A DNA stretch of 7,331 bases from CAZBQG01 sp964493945 (GCA_964493945.1 CAZBQG010000229.1:1-7331); one strand, 5' to 3'. Positions 1 through 6,841 are shown, counted from the first letter of the stretch. The notes: generated by a model not told the origin, from the letters alone. Numbers and translations are program-made.

Positions 1-303
1 GACGAACGCCAACCCCTGACGCCGGGCGAAATCTACGAGTTCAACATCGAAGTGCGCCCCTATGGCATTTTGCTCAAAGCCGGCGAGCGCATCGGGGTGA
101 AAATACGGGGCGCCGATGACGAAATACCAGACGCTTTTATCGAAACCATCGCCCAGGGTCAGATCACCCGGCCCCAGGCCTCCCATGTGAGCGTCCATCA
201 CAACGCGGACCAGCCGTCTCATTTATTGCTGCCCATCACCAGGGGCAACCGCATCGGCACCTTTATTTCGGGTGGCATCTTGCCGCCGCTGGCCGGGCAC
301 TGA
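1..303 (+). CDS. CocE/NonD-type hydrolase, C-terminal end (partial)
   Basis: The 5' end lies outside the window; frame 1 is open from base 1 to a TGA at 301-303, giving the last 100 residues. The segment resembles the C-terminal beta-sandwich (PepX_C-like) domain of the CocE/X-Pro dipeptidyl-peptidase/NonD hydrolases. It has a 'PGEIYEFNIEVRP' strand followed by 'LLKAGERIGVKIRGADD', then the family's late motif of the type 'H-x-x-x-x-PSHLLLPI', seen here as 'HHNADQPSHLLLPI'. These alpha/beta-hydrolases cleave esters or amides. The catalytic Ser-Asp-His part is upstream of the window and cannot be checked. The stop codon shares its last base with the ATG of the next gene, so the two are probably co-transcribed and translationally coupled. 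The family call is fairly firm; the substrate is unknown. Confidence 0.75.
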   Translation, partial: DERQPLTPGEIYEFNIEVRPYGILLKAGERIGVKIRGADDEIPDAFIETIAQGQITRPQASHVSVHHNADQPSHLLLPITRGNRIGTFISGGILPPLAGH

Positions 304-1892
304 TGGACGATATTCTTATTCACGGCGGCACGGTGATCGACGGCTCCGGAAGCCCGGGCGTCACCGCCGACGTCGCCATCCGTGACGGGCGTATCCAGGC
401 CATCGGTGATGGCCTTACGGCGGGCGGCGGGCGTGAAATAGATGCCGGCGGGCTTGTAGTGGCGCCTGGGTTTATCGACATCAAGACCCATTCCGATTGG
501 ACTCTTCCTCTTATGCCCCAGGCGGAAAGCAAAATCCGCCAAGGCGTTACCACCGAAGTTATCGGCCATTGCGGATATTCCTGCGCGCCCGTATTGCCGG
601 GCAAGGTGGAACTGATCAGCAATTATCTGAGCCCCAGTGCGCCCTGGCTGACCTTCGAGGAGGGCAGTTACGCCGACTATGTGGCGGGCTATCCGGCCAC
701 ATCGGTGAACCGGGCCATGCTTGTCGGGCATAATACGCTACGCCTCATGACCATGGGCCTGGAAGACCGCGCGCCCGAGCCTCAAGAGCTGGACCAGATG
801 AAGCAATTGCTGGAGGACGCTCTGGATGCGGGGGCGCTGGGTCTGTCGTCGGGGCTTTTCACGGCGCCCGGCTCCTATGCCGAGGGCGAGGAACTGGTGG
901 AATTGGGTGCCATATTGCGCCGCCGGGGAGCCCTTTATTTCACTCATTTGCGCGACGAGGCCAATAGGGTTTTCCAAAGTGCAGAGGAAGCCATAGAGTT
1001 TGGCGAGCGGAGCGGCGTTCATGTGCAGATCGTCCATATCAAACTGTCCGGCACGGATAACTGGGGCATGACGCAAAAGATGCTGGACCTTCTGGCCGCC
1101 GCGCGGGCGCGGGGCGTGGCCATTGATTGCGATCAATACCCATACGTGGCGGCGAGCAATCCCTTGAAGAACCTGTTCCCCGCCTGGCTCCAGGAAGGCG
1201 GCCAGGATGCCATGCTGGCCCGCCTGGCCAAGCCTGATGTGCGCGAACGCATAGGGCGGGAATTGGAAACTGAGGGGCTTAATAATTTCGGGCGCATTCC
1301 CGATTGGGATGCCATCCGCATCTCCATATCACCCGATCTGCCCCAATATGCCGGGAGCACCATTGCAGACATCGCCGAAGAGCGTGGCAGTGACGGACTG
1401 AACACGGCGCTGGATTACATCATCGAGGATAAGGCCCAGACCCGGGTGCTGGTTTCCTCCATCTCGGAAGATGACGTGCAAAGCTGGGTCCGCTCGCCCG
1501 ATGTTCTGGTGGGGTCCGACGGCAATTCGGTGGCGCCCCAAGGGATAACCAGCCAAGGCAAGCCCCATCCACGGTTTTACGGCACCTTCGCCCGCATTTT
1601 GGGCCATTATGTGCGCGACTTGAAGCTTCTGCCTTTGCACACCGCCATCAGAAAAATGACCGGCGGGACGGCCAAGGCCCTGGGACTGAACGATAGGGGC
1701 CTGTTGCGGGAAGGCTACTGCGCCGACATTACCGTGTTTGACCAGGATTTGATTACGGAACAGGCCACCTATCTGGATCCTCACCAATTTTCGACGGGTG
1801 TCGACGCCGTCCTGGTCAACGGCACCCCCGTTCTGGAACATGGCGAACATACGGGCGCCCTGCCCGGTCAGATGATCCGGCGCGGAGAATGA
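303..1892 (+). CDS. N-acyl-D-amino-acid deacylase-like amidohydrolase (D-aminoacylase family)
   Basis: This is a 529-residue protein of the amidohydrolase superfamily, D-aminoacylase/N-acyl-D-glutamate deacylase branch, which hydrolyses N-acyl-D-amino acids or related amides in the cytoplasm. The N-terminal beta domain starts 'DDILIHGGTVIDGSGSPG' and is followed by 'PGFIDIKTHSDW'. Expected metal-site residues are present: C90 (in 'GHCG'), H215 (in 'FTHLRDEA'), H245 (in 'VQIVHIK') and D406 (in 'VGSDG'). Their spacing up to H245 matches Alcaligenes D-aminoacylase C96/H220/H250, and D406 corresponds to its D366. The first His of the HxH motif is replaced by K61 (K61-T-H63). The C-terminus has the usual 'TGGTAKALGL...GLLREGYCADITVFD' barrel-to-sandwich return. 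The ATG at 303 overlaps the upstream TGA by one base, and no strong SD is visible, which fits coupled translation. No signal peptide is seen. The exact substrate is not determinable. Confidence 0.85.
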   Translation: MDDILIHGGTVIDGSGSPGVTADVAIRDGRIQAIGDGLTAGGGREIDAGGLVVAPGFIDIKTHSDWTLPLMPQAESKIRQGVTTEVIGHCGYSCAPVLPGKVELISNYLSPSAPWLTFEEGSYADYVAGYPATSVNRAMLVGHNTLRLMTMGLEDRAPEPQELDQMKQLLEDALDAGALGLSSGLFTAPGSYAEGEELVELGAILRRRGALYFTHLRDEANRVFQSAEEAIEFGERSGVHVQIVHIKLSGTDNWGMTQKMLDLLAAARARGVAIDCDQYPYVAASNPLKNLFPAWLQEGGQDAMLARLAKPDVRERIGRELETEGLNNFGRIPDWDAIRISISPDLPQYAGSTIADIAEERGSDGLNTALDYIIEDKAQTRVLVSSISEDDVQSWVRSPDVLVGSDGNSVAPQGITSQGKPHPRFYGTFARILGHYVRDLKLLPLHTAIRKMTGGTAKALGLNDRGLLREGYCADITVFDQDLITEQATYLDPHQFSTGVDAVLVNGTPVLEHGEHTGALPGQMIRRGE

Positions 1893-1949
1893 CGGAGGGG
1901 GGCTGTTATTTTTGTAAAATTTCCACCTTGGCGCCGATGCGGATTTACA

Positions 1950-2931
1950 TCACTCCTTGCCCACCGCCAGGGGCCCCGCATAGGTCTGACGGGTAAGATC
2001 AATCAAATCCTGCTCTGATTTCCGGCCCAGAATGATATGGGTATAGACGGCCAGTTTGGGCTTGGCGCGCGCGAATATCTCGCCTGCTTTTTTGGGCCCT
2101 GTATGGTGTGATCCCCTTTGCGGCCGGTTGCCCTGACTGGCTTTGGCTTCATCCAGTCCGGCATGAACTCCATGGATCAGCAGATCGACGCCCTTGCCGT
2201 ATTTGATGGTGTTTTCAGTAAAACGGGTATCGCCCGAAATCAAAACGGAATGGCCGTTATAATCGAGCCGGTAGCCAAGGGCCGGAAACTGGTCCCGGTC
2301 CCTTTCCCTTTTCCGGGGCGGCCAATGATCCACCTCGAAGGCGGTTATCTTCACGCCACCACTGTCATAGACCTTTCCTTCACCAATTTCCGTGCCGGTC
2401 ATTTTCAGCTTTGGGTTACGGGGATTGGCCCGGTAGGTCAGGTCCCAGTCATAGGCCCGGACCAGATGACCGGTCATTTCCGCCGTCCCGGCCGGCCCCC
2501 AGACCCGCAAATTCGACCGCTCGCCCCGCCCGGCACCGTTCAAAAAAATATTCGACAGATCGACAATGTGATCGGAATGCAGATGGGTCAGAAATATCTT
2601 GTCCGTCCTGGAAATATATTGCCGCCCCAACGCCGCCAGACGCAGCATGGCGCCCGCCCCGCATCGAACAGGAACTGCCCGCCGCCCGCCTCAATTAGTG
2701 TGTTGGCGTTCATTGTCCGGGTCATTTCCCCAGCAGGGTGACGGTTATGGTTCCGTCATCACTGGTGGGCTGGCTTCTTTGCCGCTCCCGGCGCCCGGGA
2801 CGTTGACGGGTAGGTCTGTCCCGTTGCGCTAGCTGGACATCTACCTGATAGGTCTCCTCTCCCGCACTCAGCGGTGTCCCAGGCAATAAAGCCCAGAACG
2901 CAGCCAAAGCTAGCAGCCAAATTTGGCCCAA
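1950..2931 (-). CDS. Secreted metallo-beta-lactamase-fold hydrolase, frameshifted in its 5' part
   Basis: Three successive minus-strand frames make one MBL-fold protein. Frame 1 begins at a TTG (2931) and encodes a likely Sec signal peptide (hydrophobic residues about 4-18, possible cleavage after 'PLSA'). An Arg/Gln-rich linker (about 34-57) and the first MBL strand 'GTITVTLLG' follow, up to a TGA at 2724-2722. The next frame gives 'NANTLIEAGGGQFLFDAGR'. From about 2653 the last frame is open to the TGA at 1952-1950; it can be read from an internal ATG at 2648. It carries THLHSDH (HxHxDH), VDHWPP, SGDTR and 'AVYTHI', the usual metal-binding motifs. One added base at each junction would restore a protein of about 327 residues, resembling the arylsulfatase/RNase Z-like MBL group. 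The TTG lies 3 bases after the dioxygenase stop, so this is the second gene of that operon. It is either a pseudogene or carries homopolymer errors. The substrate is unknown. Confidence 0.75.
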
Positions 2932-2934
2932 CCG

Positions 2935-3855
2935 CTAGCGCCCTATGGCTTCGAAATTGGTCAGGAAATCGGGTGGCAGATGGGGGCCCCAGGAGGCATC
3001 GGCATCTTCGTTCTGCCAGACCCTGGGCTCCCAGTCCGAACCCTCGGTGATATAGTCCATGTCGCAGAAATATTCGGCGATGGAATTCCACGGATCGCGC
3101 AGATAGTGAAAATAATTGGACCCCGGCCCGTGGCGCCCGGTCCCCCAGCAATTGATATATCCCTTCTCCACCATGCGCTGGCCGGCCAGGGCCACTTCGT
3201 CAACACTGCCCACCTCAAAGCCCGCATGCTGAAAGCCGGGGCTCCCCGACAGGCCCAGCCCGATGATGTGATGGTCCGATCCGGTGGGCGCATAAAGGAA
3301 TCTGAGAAAGGTCTCGACACTGTCTGAAACCCCAAGGCCCAGGGCATGGGTGAAGAATTCGGCCTTGCGTTCCAGGTCCGGGGTGAAGAGCAGCATATGG
3401 CCGAAACGTCTTGGCTTGATTTCGATTTCCTCGGTCGCCACGGCCCGCTTATCCGAGCGGCCCCGCTGGCCGGGTGCGTTGATTTCCGGTGACGAATCCT
3501 TGCGCCAGGGCACTTCCTCGGCGTCTTGGATACTGATCAAAAGCCCGTCGGGATCGCGCAGCCACAAACCATCCGTGTGCCATTCGCTGGGCGCGTCTTC
3601 CAGCTTGGCGCCGGCCTTGCCCAGGGTTCCCTTGAGGTTTTCAATCCCCTCGGGCGAAGTGCCGAAACAGACATGGTGCAGGCTTTTGGGCGCGCCCTCG
3701 ATGAGCACCACCTGATCCATTTTCCGTCCGGGACAGCGGAAAGCCAACCCGCCTTCGCGCTCCTCGGCCTCCAGCCCGAAATCCGTATAAAATTGGCGGC
3801 CGGCCTCCAGGTCAGGCACGGTCAAGGCGAAATGGCGAATATGTTCGATACCCAT
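2935..3855 (-). CDS. VOC-family extradiol ring-cleavage dioxygenase
   Basis: This is a 306-residue two-domain vicinal-oxygen-chelate protein. The first domain (about 1-115) begins 'EHIRHFALTVPDLEAGRQFY' and the second (about 150-265) begins 'RRFGHMLLFTPDLERKAEFF'. The C-terminal domain holds a full Fe(II) triad, H153, H210 ('GFQHAGFEV') and E261 ('SIAEYFCD'). This agrees closely with the H146/H210/E260 arrangement of 2,3-dihydroxybiphenyl 1,2-dioxygenase. A His in the acid-base position (H195, in 'SDHHIIG') and H241 are also present. Known members cleave catechol-type rings meta to the hydroxyls in the cytoplasm. An upstream in-frame ATG at 3969 exists, but the ATG at 3855 is preferred because AAGGAGA lies 6 bases before it and the VOC domain starts at once. 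The MBL gene follows after 3 bases. The substrate is unknown; a partner Rieske oxygenase is encoded about 1.9 kb away. Confidence 0.85.
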   Translation of the reverse strand: MGIEHIRHFALTVPDLEAGRQFYTDFGLEAEEREGGLAFRCPGRKMDQVVLIEGAPKSLHHVCFGTSPEGIENLKGTLGKAGAKLEDAPSEWHTDGLWLRDPDGLLISIQDAEEVPWRKDSSPEINAPGQRGRSDKRAVATEEIEIKPRRFGHMLLFTPDLERKAEFFTHALGLGVSDSVETFLRFLYAPTGSDHHIIGLGLSGSPGFQHAGFEVGSVDEVALAGQRMVEKGYINCWGTGRHGPGSNYFHYLRDPWNSIAEYFCDMDYITEGSDWEPRVWQNEDADASWGPHLPPDFLTNFEAIGR

Positions 3856-3861
3856 GATGCG

Positions 3862-3868
3862 TCTCCTT
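3862..3868 (-). promoter_or_regulatory. Shine-Dalgarno site of the extradiol dioxygenase
   Basis: AAGGAGA on the minus strand ends 6 bases before the ATG at 3855. It decides the start in favour of 3855 over the longer reading frame that opens at 3969. Confidence 0.8.
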
Positions 3869-3904
3869 TTCCAATGAATTGCAGAATAAGACGGCGGGGA
3901 ACTG

Positions 3905-3973
3905 GTGCAAACATAAAGCGCCTTTGAGGCCAGCCGCCTTTTCGTTGCCGGTTGGTGGGTATTGTGCAAACAT
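3905..3973. repeat. 10-base direct repeat in the divergent intergenic region
   Basis: GTGCAAACAT occurs perfectly at 3905-3914 and again at 3964-3973, 59 bases apart start to start, inside the 188-base gap between the divergent dioxygenase (start 3855) and cupin (start 4044) genes. Paired sites at this position could be operators for a regulator controlling both directions. The spacing is close to 5.6 helical turns, so the two sites would not lie on the same face. No clear -35/-10 pair was recognised in the gap. The function is inferred only. Confidence 0.35.
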
Positions 3974-4030
3974 CGCGTGGAATACTTGAATGGGGCAAAT
4001 TGAGCGGGAATTGAGACCGCCTAAAATCAC

Positions 4031-4036
4031 AGGAGG
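4031..4036 (+). promoter_or_regulatory. Shine-Dalgarno site of the cupin gene
   Basis: A consensus AGGAGG lies 7 bases before the ATG at 4044. It fixes the start there and excludes the in-frame ATG at 3990, which has no SD and would add 18 non-conserved residues. Confidence 0.85.
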
Positions 4037-4043
4037 TTTAATC

Positions 4044-4487
4044 ATGGCATTCAGCATACGCCGCATCGTCACCGGCCACGACGCCGACGGCAAGGCGATC
4101 ATCGTCACCGACAATGAAATGGAGGCCCTGGAAGGCCGCCCCGGAACTGGCATCCATAACGCCATCATGTGGGCGACGGATCAAATGCCGGTCGACATCA
4201 ATGGCGAGGACCGTGGCGGCCAGAAAATGGAGATCGCGCCCGGCCCCAACGGAAGTATTTTCCGTATCCTGGAAGTTCCACCTGGGGCGGCGCCCTATAA
4301 CCACCGCACCGATACCATCGATTACGTCATCGTCCTGGAAGGCGAGATAGACATGACGCTGGAGGGTTCAGAAGTGCATATGAATACCGGCGACGTGATG
4401 ATCCAGTGCGGCACCATACATGCCTGGGACAACCGTGAGACCAAGCCCTGCCGCATCGCCTTCATCCTGATGGATGGCAAGATGTAG
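4044..4487 (+). CDS. Small single-domain cupin protein
   Basis: This is a 147-residue protein with one cupin barrel in its C-terminal two-thirds. Motif 1 is 'PPGAAPYNHRTDTIDYVIVLEGE' shortened to its key residues: P80, G81, H87, D90, Y94 and G100. Motif 2 is 'GDVMIQCGTIHAWDN', with G116, G123, H126 and N130. The second His of the classical HxH is absent (H87-R-T), and the usual Pro of motif 2 is C122, so the metal site is non-standard. This pattern is common in a subgroup of small cupins of unknown function found near oxygenase and catabolic genes. No signal peptide or membrane segment is seen. It is transcribed divergently from the dioxygenase and ends 15 bases from the 3' end of the convergent AhpD-like gene. 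Possible roles are a sensor, an isomerase or a small dioxygenase; none can be chosen. Confidence 0.8.
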   Translation: MAFSIRRIVTGHDADGKAIIVTDNEMEALEGRPGTGIHNAIMWATDQMPVDINGEDRGGQKMEIAPGPNGSIFRILEVPPGAAPYNHRTDTIDYVIVLEGEIDMTLEGSEVHMNTGDVMIQCGTIHAWDNRETKPCRIAFILMDGKM

Positions 4488-4502
4488 GCTGCGTTACCGG
4501 TC

Positions 4503-5609
4503 TTACCTGTCGGCAGCGGCGTAAAAATCGTCGATGCCGGTCTGCTGGCGCAATTCGGCCGTATCCGTTCCCTGAGCAGAGCCGCCCGCCGGAATGCCCG
4601 TCGCATTGGCAACGCGCACGAATCCATGAAAGGCGCCAGCGACGGCGGCGGCGTCTATCATGCCCTCCTCGCCCAGCACCTCATTCAGAGCTGCGCGCAA
4701 TTCCTGGGTCCTGGCGCTGTCACTGAGCGTCACGGCCTCGGCGAAATCGGCCAGCAGATCGGCATGGGGAATGTCGCTATCGGCGTTTCCGGCGGTAACG
4801 GTGCCGAGATCGTGGGCTTCGCCGGTCAATTGTATGCTCTCACGGAGCATATAGGAATGAGCGGTGGTTCAGTAGACGCACTGATGAACGGCGGCCACCC
4901 GTGACGCCACCACTTCGATCTGGGGCCGGCTGATGGCCCGCAACTCTGTTCCAAAATCACCCACATCAGCGCCCGGCAGGTAATGGGCGTCGGCCAGGTT
5001 CCAATAGGCGCGGAGCGCATCCGGCACCGAACTCAGTGCCTTACGCACATAGCTGACCATCTTACCGCCATATAGGGGGCCGTCTTCTTCCACCACATCT
5101 TCGGGCTTGATCACCGGCACCCAGGCTTCATGCATGCGGGCACCGGGCGGGCTGTAGCGGCTGGGCTCACCTGACCGGCCCTGTGGGACCGGGGTCTGGG
5201 GCAGGTCCATGGCGCGGCAAAAGCCGTCCATCATCATGACCATGGCGACGATGCCGGCCAATTCCACGTAAGCGCCTTGTTCCATGGCGCCTTTCATTTG
5301 ACCAATATACCAATCGCTGCTCAGACGTCCGGGATCGGTGGCGATGCGGTGGACCGCGTCCAGTTCGGCGGCACTCAGGACAGGGCCGGCTTCGTGCCCA
5401 CTCGGAACCGCATAGGGCGACAAGGCCTCCTTGCGCAGGGCGCAAAGCTCACAGGCCTGGGCGGCGCGGGTTTCGGCGGCTATGGCGGCGCGCGTATCGC
5501 CCGTCAGCCAGGTGCCGGGCCCGGCGATCCCTTGCCAAGTCTGTTCATGGGTCCGACTGATATCGTAACGGATGGTGTAAGACGTCTCACCCCAATAAGA
5601 TTCCGTCAT
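4503..5609 (-). CDS. AhpD-like (carboxymuconolactone decarboxylase-fold) selenoprotein with CxxU centre, TGA = Sec247
   Basis: I read one 368-residue protein from the ATG at 5609 (GGGGGAA lies 5 bases upstream) to the TAA at 4505-4503, through an in-frame TGA at 4871-4869. Before the TGA are 246 codons, after it 121, in the same frame and without other stops. The core is E232-x11-C244-V-Y-U247-T-T-A-H251. This is the AhpD catalytic pattern (E118, C130-x2-C133-x3-H137) with the second Cys replaced by TGA. The protein looks two-lobed: an N-terminal helical lobe (about 75-135) with C131, and the redox lobe (about 185-290). An extra C53-x2-C56 pair lies near the N-terminus. AhpD proteins are thiol-dependent peroxidases or disulfide reductases, and distant AhpD homologues with CxxU are a known bacterial selenoprotein group. 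A SECIS-like hairpin follows the TGA. The gene is divergent from the Rieske oxygenase and cytoplasmic by sequence. The alternative is a nonsense mutation of Cys247. The role in this locus, perhaps peroxide or quinone detoxification, is inference. Confidence 0.8.
4833..4871 (-). promoter_or_regulatory. Bacterial SECIS element (Sec TGA plus downstream hairpin)
   Basis: On the minus strand the TGA (4871-4869) is followed after 17 bases by TATGCTC (4851-4845), the loop CGTGA (4844-4840) and GAGCATA (4839-4833): a perfect 7-bp stem with a 5-base loop. The UGA-to-loop distance is 24 bases and the second loop base is G, followed by T. These fit the published bacterial SECIS consensus as I recall it: stem 4-16 bp, loop 3-14 bases, G in the first two loop positions, UGA-to-loop spacing 16-37. 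The hairpin lies inside the coding sequence and would be bound by SelB. Confidence 0.75.
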
Positions 5610-5711
5610 GTTTGTTCCCCCGTGCTTAAAGCGAATAAGGAGAAAGAACTTTTTTGGTACCGAATGCCAGCAAAATGTGTAAAAAAAAGTAATGATTATG
5701 GGGAGGGGAAC
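5610..5711. promoter_or_regulatory. Divergent intergenic region between the selenoprotein and Rieske genes
   Basis: These 102 bases must hold the start signals for two divergent genes. The minus side has GGGGGAA (5621-5615), 5 bases before the selenoprotein ATG. The plus side has a purine-rich GGGAGGGG (5701-5708), just before the Rieske ATG at 5712. The middle is AT-rich with a run of eight A (5681-5688), unlike the GC-rich coding flanks. No convincing sigma-70 -35/-10 pair was found. Confidence 0.4.
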
Positions 5712-6820
5712 ATGCTTACCAAGGAAACCAATGATCGGCTGACCCGGACGGACCGGGGAACCATGGGTGGCGAGATGATGCGCCGCTACTGGCAGCCCGT
5801 GGCGTTGAGTGAGGAACTGATTTCCGGCGCGGCACCTTTGCCGGTGAAAATCATGGGCGAGGAGATGGTTCTCTTCCGTGATGACGAAGACCGGATCAGC
5901 CTGCTGGACCGCCATTGCTGCCATCGAGGATCGGACATCTCCTATGGCCGGATGGAAGATGGGGAGTTGCGCTACCTTTACCATGGCTGGCTGTTCGATG
6001 TTGACGGTAAATGCGTGGAACAGCCGGCCGAGCCGGCGGGCAGCACCTTCAAGGACAAGGTGCGCCAGCGCGCCTACCCCTGCATCGAGCGCGCGGGCGC
6101 CATCTTTGCCTATATGGGGCCGGGTGATCCGCCTCTTTTGCCCGATTACCAATTTCCGACGGCGCCGGACGGGCATGTTCATATGAACAAGCTCTATCAG
6201 CAATGCAATTACCTGCAAGGCAACGAATCCAATATCGATCCCACTCATACGGAATATGTGCACCGCCCCCTGGTGGACATGGACGTGCCCAACGAGACCA
6301 GCTCGGAGTCACGGGAAGACCCGCAAGGTTCCTACACCGCCCATTGGCATGTGCCCATCGACGATTACAGCCATTGGCGTTCGAATTCAAATATCAGCAC
6401 AACAGGCCGGTGGACCGCTCCTATTACCGGCGCCAGCCCGATATCGAACTGGGCGATGATTTCCGCCTCAAGCGCAATCTTGCCAACTGCTACCTGCAAG
6501 ACCGGGAGTCTCAGAAAAACCATAACTTCACGGGCATGGGGGATTGGTTCCCGGTGCATGACGCATATGCCACCGAAACCATGGGGGCGATCCAGGACCG
6601 CACGGAAGAACATCTGGGCACCGCCGACATCGCCACCGCCCAGGCCCGGCGCCAGTTGCTGCAAAGCATCAACGAAGTGGAAGCCGGCGGCGAGCCGCTT
6701 CATGTGGTGCGCAACCCTGCCGACAACGATTTCTCAAATCTGGTGGTGATTAACGAGGAGATCGACGAGGATACGGATATCCACGAATTTTGCCTAAGCA
6801 AGGCCCGCGAATACGCCTGA
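5712..6820 (+). CDS. Rieske-type aromatic ring-hydroxylating oxygenase, alpha subunit (phthalate 4,5-dioxygenase-like), with one frameshift
   Basis: The N-terminus 'LTKETNDRLTRTDRGTMGGE' and 'MMRRYWQPVALSEEL' are typical of phthalate 4,5-dioxygenase-type oxygenases, which use an NADH-linked reductase and a mononuclear Fe(II) to hydroxylate or O-demethylate aromatics. The Rieske region is C69-C70-H71-x16-Y88-x2-H91. The second cluster Cys (normally LRC-x-YHGW) is Tyr88, codon TAC where TGC is expected. The mononuclear iron motif D176-x2-H179-x4-H184 is intact. At 6380-6381 the frame is broken: one extra T (TT to TTT) turns 'YSHWRS' into 'YSHWRFEFKYQHN' and joins to the frame ending at the TGA at 6818-6820. 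That gives about 369 residues, with the family's 'NFTGMG', 'TMGAIQDRTEEHLG' and 'PLHVVRNPADNDF' in the C-terminal part. GGAGGGG lies just before the ATG. No reductase gene is visible. The family is secure; whether the gene is functional is not. Confidence 0.82.
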
Positions 6821-6841
6821 GCAGACGAACCACCGGGTCCC

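Noticed and set aside
219..1850. Several long minus-strand ORFs opposite the amidohydrolase gene
   Set aside because: They are shadows of a GC-rich gene in another frame, with no recognisable motifs and no SD sites.
1893..1949. Terminator between the convergent amidohydrolase and MBL genes
   Set aside because: The 57 bases contain T and A runs and a GGCGCC palindrome, but no stem long enough for an intrinsic terminator.
3856..3969. 38-residue N-terminal extension of the extradiol dioxygenase
   Set aside because: It lies in the intergenic region and across one copy of the direct repeat, and is basic and low in resemblance to protein. The AAGGAGA before 3855 marks the real start.
3990..4043. 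Upstream in-frame start of the cupin
   Set aside because: There is no Shine-Dalgarno before 3990, while AGGAGG sits at ideal distance from 4044. The added residues look non-coding.
4869..4871. TGA read as the true end of the AhpD-like protein, with 4850-4503 as a separate gene
   Set aside because: The protein would end inside the catalytic motif. The downstream ORF is in the same frame, has no SD before its ATG at 4850, and begins in mid-helix of the fold.
5277..5711. Plus-strand N-terminal extension of the Rieske ORF back to 5277
   Set aside because: It is antisense to the AhpD-like gene and has no family resemblance. The Rieske protein starts at 5712 with its own SD.
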